35,404 nucleotides of DNA from contig CAMAYN010000015.1 in the NCBI GenBank assembly GCA_945862285.1, positions 1 to 35,404 of the forward strand, given 5' to 3'. Made by a program: the position numbers and the translations under genes. This document shows positions 31,550 through 35,404 of this stretch, piece after piece. The notes below the pieces were generated by a model, which saw nothing but the letters and a program-made list of their open reading frames with translations, searched no databases and was not told the DNA's origin. Position 1 is the first letter of the stretch; each line of letters opens with the position of its first letter. Origin of the DNA: Akkermansia muciniphila (GTDB lineage: Bacteria > Verrucomicrobiota > Verrucomicrobiia > Verrucomicrobiales > Akkermansiaceae).

Positions 31550-32767
31550 TTATTTTAGCAATTCGACCATGGCCTTGCCCATGCCTTCACCAACATTCAT
31601 GTAAGTTTCGCCATTGCCGCCGTAGTGACTGCCACTGCTGCCACCGTTAGCGACTGGTTTTGTAAAGAACACCGCAGCCTTTCCTTTGAATTCTGCGCTT
31701 TCCGCAAAAGCAAACATCTTCTGCGAGAGTGGTGCGCTCTTGTCGTGCTCACCGAGTGTGGCGCAGACGAATTTCGCATTCGGCGCATTAAAGTCTTTTT
31801 TCAGATCGTTGAAGAGAAAGGCTAAGTTCTTATCGTAATTCTCGATGCTTCCTTTGCCTGCCTCTGCATTTCCTTGCCACCAGAAAAATCCGGCAACCTC
31901 ATATTTCTTAGCGCCTGGATAGTACGTTTCTAAGTCTTTCAGTGCTTGCTGCGCTGCACCGACGTCTTGGTCATACTGAAGACCTGCATACCAGCCTTTA
32001 TTTTTTGCTTTTGCTTCTTCGCTAACTTTCCGATTCGAACTCTCAGAATCTCCTTGATACGATCCACCATTTGCACCCGTGCCTACAGCGCTGGGAGGCA
32101 ATAAGTCCCAGCCTAATGCGCGATTGCCCACACACGATTTGAGTAACAAGACCGGTGCGTCGATGGCGTGGCCTAAATAATTTCCAATGCCGATTTCTGG
32201 CCCGAATTTTTTCGAGCCATTGCCGTTTTCTGGGTTCAGCCAATCATTCATTTTGAGTTGTGCCATGCAGAAAAAGACATTGCGAACATCTTTACGCACA
32301 TTCCAGTTACCCGCGTCATCGACAAGGTAAGGATATTTTTCAGCAGCAACTCCCTTAACGGGGCCTGGATTGCCAAAGCCCAACATGTTCGATTGTCCCA
32401 TCATAATGAACACCTGCACGGGCTTGCTCATGTCAGCTTCTTTGCCATCAGGATCAGGTAAAACATCGGGTAGAGCCTTGATGCTGCCAGTAATTGCCTT
32501 CGATTTGTTGGCAGATAGCGCACCATTCTCTTTGAGAAAAGCTACGTCAGCCTCGGAAAGCACCGACTGGAGAAATTTCATGCTTCTACCCGTGGTTAAT
32601 GTCACTTCGACCATGCCTTTCTCGGGGTCGTAGGCTTTCAATTCGCCTTCAAAGGTTTTTGATCCATCGGCACTTGTCCATGTCCTCGCGTAGGAGGCAT
32701 GTAGGACAATGCTTGATAGAGTCGCCCATAACAGGCCCTTGTAGATTCGTTTTGCGGTAGGTTTCAT
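31550..32767 (-). CDS. Secreted SHD1-SASA carbohydrate esterase
   Basis: A 405-residue exported esterase, probably removing acetyl groups from a glycan. A signal peptide ends near HASYA (residue 27). Residues about 28-80 are an SHD1-like small domain (RTWTSADGSKTFEGELKAYD, then VTLTTGRSMKFLQSVLSEAD), common at the N-terminus of secreted Planctomycetes and Verrucomicrobia proteins. From about residue 115 an SGNH-type sialate O-acetylesterase domain (SASA, CE6-like) begins, with nucleophile block FIMMGQSNMLG (Ser126), KSCVGNRALGWDL, the block FFWWQGNAEA, and a late SHYGGNGETYMNVG that probably supplies the catalytic His. It is convergent with the giant phosphoesterase gene. The DUF3137 gene lies 114 bp upstream on the same strand. 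Confidence 0.87.
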   Translation of the reverse strand: MKPTAKRIYKGLLWATLSSIVLHASYARTWTSADGSKTFEGELKAYDPEKGMVEVTLTTGRSMKFLQSVLSEADVAFLKENGALSANKSKAITGSIKALPDVLPDPDGKEADMSKPVQVFIMMGQSNMLGFGNPGPVKGVAAEKYPYLVDDAGNWNVRKDVRNVFFCMAQLKMNDWLNPENGNGSKKFGPEIGIGNYLGHAIDAPVLLLKSCVGNRALGWDLLPPSAVGTGANGGSYQGDSESSNRKVSEEAKAKNKGWYAGLQYDQDVGAAQQALKDLETYYPGAKKYEVAGFFWWQGNAEAGKGSIENYDKNLAFLFNDLKKDFNAPNAKFVCATLGEHDKSAPLSQKMFAFAESAEFKGKAAVFFTKPVANGGSSGSHYGGNGETYMNVGEGMGKAMVELLK

Positions 32768-32881
32768 AATTCTAATTTTCTCTGTAGTGCTTTCGATTGT
32801 AGATAAGGACGGAATGAATGTCGCGAAAAATATAGGAAATTTATTTTGCCGTGATTCACCAAAGCTAAATACGTGGGAAAA

Positions 32882-33901
32882 TTATGTTTTTGTCCACAGT
32901 CGCGTATTTTGATCCAAACTGTTGACGATGTTGAGAAGTGAGAGCAATTGCGCGGCAAAATGTTTGACTTCGGCATCATGATCCGTGGTCGATTCCGTAT
33001 GGAGTTCAAACCATTTTTGTGAAGTGGGGAGAGAGATAAAAAGCAATGATCGATGAAAGGCGAATTGAATGCGTTCATTCCAATCGTTTCGTAGTTCTAG
33101 CATGCGTTCCTGCATTTTTGGTGTCAGGATGTAGCGTGCTTCTACTTGGTCTGTTGAGGTGACTTTAAATGCTTTTTCAAAGGCGGGATTTTCAAGCTGA
33201 ACGAGTCCACCGCCGATGTTCTGGATTTTTCTGCCAAGCCACCCGAACGCCGATTCCGCCACGTCGGTCTGGATGAGGGTTTTTCCATGAAATGCTTTGT
33301 GGTAATCTAACACCATGAAGATTCCTCTGAAAACATTGACCCATCGAGTCGTTCGGTGTCCTTTGGAGTCGGTGGAGGTTTCTTTGCGCTCCACATCGAG
33401 TTCACTGAAAAGCAGTGAGGTCTTACCGACTTTCCCTACAAAATAGTCTTCGCCTTGGTAGCGATCGATGCGTGATCGATGCAACTCACTTTCTTCAAAA
33501 AAACTTTGCTCCACACATTTTTCTGGGTGATAGACCATCGTCGGCGCAATGACTTCCACAACTCTGCGAAATATTTCTGCTTTATAAAGATGGCGATACG
33601 CCGCACCTTGACCAGATAGTTTTGCGATGAGGTAGATCACGATGCCGATGAAGCCGATCAAAATCACAAAAAAAGATACGCTCGCTGAATCAGGAGAGAA
33701 TTGGCATGCAAGAGCGATGAGTGCGGCAACGACGAGAGCGATCAAAGCATTCCGATAGGTAGTGCGTTTTTCTATTTCCTGCGCGGCTCTCCAATTTGCC
33801 AGTGCTTGGTAAACGGGTGAGAGTTGTTGATGGATAGCAGGATAATCAGGACGCCAAGCGATGTTGTCTTGGTCCGATTGCTCAACGTTAGAAGCGGACA
33901 T
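32882..33901 (-). CDS. DUF3137 domain membrane protein
   Basis: A 339-residue inner-membrane protein. Two adjacent membrane helices lie at residues about 51-68 and 75-94, after a short cytosolic N-terminus. The remaining 240 residues are soluble: YRHLYKAEIFRRVVEVIAPT, then a block with DRYQGEDYFVGKVGKTSLLF and SELDVERKE, then VFRGIFMVLDYHKAFHGKTL and RYILTPKMQERMLELRNDWN. These match DUF3137 proteins, which regularly pair with LemA. The start overlaps the lemA 3' end by 14 bp, so they form one operon. The function is unknown; a membrane-linked scaffold or sensor role is often supposed from its partner. Confidence 0.85.
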   Translation of the reverse strand: MSASNVEQSDQDNIAWRPDYPAIHQQLSPVYQALANWRAAQEIEKRTTYRNALIALVVAALIALACQFSPDSASVSFFVILIGFIGIVIYLIAKLSGQGAAYRHLYKAEIFRRVVEVIAPTMVYHPEKCVEQSFFEESELHRSRIDRYQGEDYFVGKVGKTSLLFSELDVERKETSTDSKGHRTTRWVNVFRGIFMVLDYHKAFHGKTLIQTDVAESAFGWLGRKIQNIGGGLVQLENPAFEKAFKVTSTDQVEARYILTPKMQERMLELRNDWNERIQFAFHRSLLFISLPTSQKWFELHTESTTDHDAEVKHFAAQLLSLLNIVNSLDQNTRLWTKT

Positions 33902-34430
33902 GAACGTTTTCTTTTTCTACTTCCGTAGCTTCATAGGAGGCCATAGGAGTGAAGTGAAAGATGCTAGCGATGATGGAACTGGGGAACATATCGATGGCAT
34001 TTTGATAATCCATCACGCTGGCATTATAGGCACGGCGAGCAGCGGAAATTTGTTCTTCGCACTCATTGAGTTGGCGTTGCAGCATCAGGAAATTTGCATC
34101 GCTGCGGAGGGCGGGGTAGGATTCGGCAAGGGCAAAGATAGAGTGCGTGGCGGTGGCGAGATTTTGCTGATCTTGCCACGTCGCGCTAGGGCTTAGGGCT
34201 TTGTTTCGCGATTGGATGACGGATTCAAAAGTAGCCCGTTCATGAGCCGCATAGCCTTTCACCGTTTCAACCAGATTGGGGATGAGATCATAGCGCTTTT
34301 TCAAAAGAACGTCGATGCAGGAACTCGCATACTTCGCTTGGTTTCTGCGATTGACCAAGGAGTTGTAGATTACCGCAATCATAATGATCACAAGAAAAAT
34401 CGCGCCGATGAGGATAGTAGTTGCTTCCAT
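33888..34430 (-). CDS. lemA: LemA family protein
   Basis: A 180-residue protein with one N-terminal membrane helix (residues about 5-23, ILIGAIFLVIIMIAVIYNSL). The LemA core follows: YNSLVNRRNQAKYASSCIDV, LLKKRYDLIPNLVETVKGYA, FESVIQSRNKAL, ALAESYPALRSDANFLMLQR and the C-terminal AARRAYNASVMDYQNAIDMF. These long helices are the family's signature and full length is preserved. The role is unclear; LemA proteins are thought to be membrane-anchored helical bundles. It overlaps the DUF3137 gene by 14 bp. The TPM (DUF477) gene that often accompanies lemA is not in the window. It starts 90 bp after the SMC-like gene on the same strand. Confidence 0.93.
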   Translation of the reverse strand: MEATTILIGAIFLVIIMIAVIYNSLVNRRNQAKYASSCIDVLLKKRYDLIPNLVETVKGYAAHERATFESVIQSRNKALSPSATWQDQQNLATATHSIFALAESYPALRSDANFLMLQRQLNECEEQISAARRAYNASVMDYQNAIDMFPSSIIASIFHFTPMASYEATEVEKENVHVRF

Positions 34431-34520
34431 AGTAAGTTTGTATCGCTACAGCAGCGTATTTTGCGACGAAAAAATTGCAAACGAATATTGATCTCGGTAT
34501 GGGGGCGAGATTTTTACCCT

Positions 34521-35404
34521 TTACCCAGCAGACTCGCGTTCTTGGATCCATTTTTGGCCTTCGGGGGTGTCGCGGAAGAGGACTACGGGGACGTTGCGGA
34601 TGCCAATTCTGCTGCCGACGCGTTCTTCTTTGCGGGAAATAACGATCAGCTCGTCACACTGGCGGAACGCATACGGTATGTTGCCGCTGGACATGGAGAA
34701 CATGCCTTGGAGACCGAGCTCGCTCATTGCTTGGATGCAGTTTTGGATGCGCTCGCCGGAGAGCTTGGAGAAGGCTTCGTCGATTGGCACGAGGGCGAGT
34801 GAGGGTTCTTTTCTGCGCGTTTCGTGGCGATTGTAGGCGTGGAGGTAGCTGGCGAGGATGGCGATGAAATACGGACTCTGGTTTTCGCCACCGCTCATTT
34901 TGCCGCTTTGTTTATCGACGCTGACGGGGCGGGCATCGGGGTCGCGGATGTCGGTCACGAGGAGGTCGTAGTCGTAGTATTGGCGATAGTCTAACAAACG
35001 TGCGGCCTCGGGGCTGTTGGCGTTTTTGACGAGAAGGGTGAGGAAGTTTTGCAGGGCATCGCGCATCTCGCCGCTCATGCTGTCGAAAAAGAGGCTGTCC
35101 TCTTGGTAAACTGCGTTACGATCAATAAGCTCGCGGTAAAGGCGGAAGTCGGGGTTGTTTTTCTTCTCGATGCGGTAGCGGTCGTTGCCGATGGGGCGCT
35201 TGAGTTGTTGGTTGAGCAGGGAGATGATGTTTTCCACGTTCTTGAGCGCTTGCTGCATGCGCGAGAGGAGCTGGGTGCGGAAGAGCGATTCCCAGCGTTT
35301 GCGCTCGGTGGCGGATTTTTTCTCGTAGTCGGGGATGTTGGCGTGCTCGATGACTTCGAGGCGGTTGAGGTAGGTTGCAACTCCTGCGGGTTCTTCGGAG
35401 AGAT
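34521..35404 (-). CDS. SMC-like ATPase, C-terminal part with SbcC/MukB Walker B domain (partial)
   Basis: The track begins this ORF at an internal Met (35258), but the frame is open to the right edge: LSEEPAGVATYLNRLEVIEH, then EKKSATERKRWESLFRTQLL precede it, so the gene starts outside the window and 294 codons are visible. The early part looks like the exit of a coiled coil (ALKNVENIISLLNQQLKRP). The ATPase half has a signature-like KMSGGENQSPYFIAILASYL and a Walker B-like ALVPIDEAFSKLSGERI (SbcC/MukB-like Walker B). This type occurs in JetC of the Wadjet plasmid-defence system and in MukB/MksB-like condensins. On this strand jetA and jetB would lie beyond 35404; jetD is not downstream, because lemA follows after 90 bp. 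It is GC-richer than lemA. Confidence 0.75.
   Translation of the reverse strand, partial: LSEEPAGVATYLNRLEVIEHANIPDYEKKSATERKRWESLFRTQLLSRMQQALKNVENIISLLNQQLKRPIGNDRYRIEKKNNPDFRLYRELIDRNAVYQEDSLFFDSMSGEMRDALQNFLTLLVKNANSPEAARLLDYRQYYDYDLLVTDIRDPDARPVSVDKQSGKMSGGENQSPYFIAILASYLHAYNRHETRRKEPSLALVPIDEAFSKLSGERIQNCIQAMSELGLQGMFSMSSGNIPYAFRQCDELIVISRKEERVGSRIGIRNVPVVLFRDTPEGQKWIQERESAG

Overview
The window reads as a chromosomal segment of a member of the PVC superphylum, most likely Verrucomicrobia. The evidence is family content: a multi-domain secreted dehydrogenase with a terminal cytochrome c domain, a second secreted cytochrome beside the start of a probable propeller protein, a sulfatase fused to an SGNH hydrolase, an SHD1-SASA carbohydrate esterase, and weak or absent Shine-Dalgarno sequences. 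I ran no database search, so the taxonomy is inference. I saw no rRNA, tRNA, CRISPR array, integrase or transposase.

Layout. Positions 1-6671 (minus strand) hold a sulfatase/SGNH fusion, an SbcC-type nuclease ATPase, a secreted cytochrome c and the first 40 codons of a further secreted protein; the last two overlap by ATGA. Divergent from these is a 993-residue secreted dehydrogenase-cytochrome (6789-9770), followed by a convergent methyltransferase. Next comes a housekeeping run: dnaN, transaldolase and a small lipoprotein (10569-13080). A membrane-anchored helical-repeat protein (minus) is divergent from a membrane/coiled-coil protein and a MoxR ATPase (14587-17030). Positions 17114-18981 look accessory: an orphan antitoxin-like gene, a spacer with a duplicated GC-rich motif and hairpins, a GC-rich conserved hypothetical, and a 21-bp tandem repeat array. 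The array lies between that hypothetical and hflX.

Positions 20354-31490 form what may be one regulatory neighbourhood. It contains a TIM-barrel-like hypothetical, a translationally coupled acyltransferase pair resembling amino-acid-lipid synthesis (OlsB/OlsA or GlsB/GlsA type), and a divergent 2440-residue secreted protein. The large protein joins choice-of-anchor, 5'-nucleotidase and phytase-like esterase domains. Three copies of a TGTnAC-N6-GTnACA-like inverted repeat sit in the two upstream regions here. My reading, as inference, is that they could co-regulate phosphorus scavenging and phosphorus-free lipid synthesis. The right end holds an SHD1-SASA esterase, a DUF3137/LemA pair, and the C-terminal part of an SMC-like ATPase with an SbcC/MukB-type Walker B domain that runs off the edge and could belong to a Wadjet-like defence locus.

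Most promising for follow-up: the shared inverted-repeat operators with the lipid/phosphoesterase divergon; the 21-bp array, which shows a 63-bp higher-order period; and the truncated SMC-like gene at the right edge.
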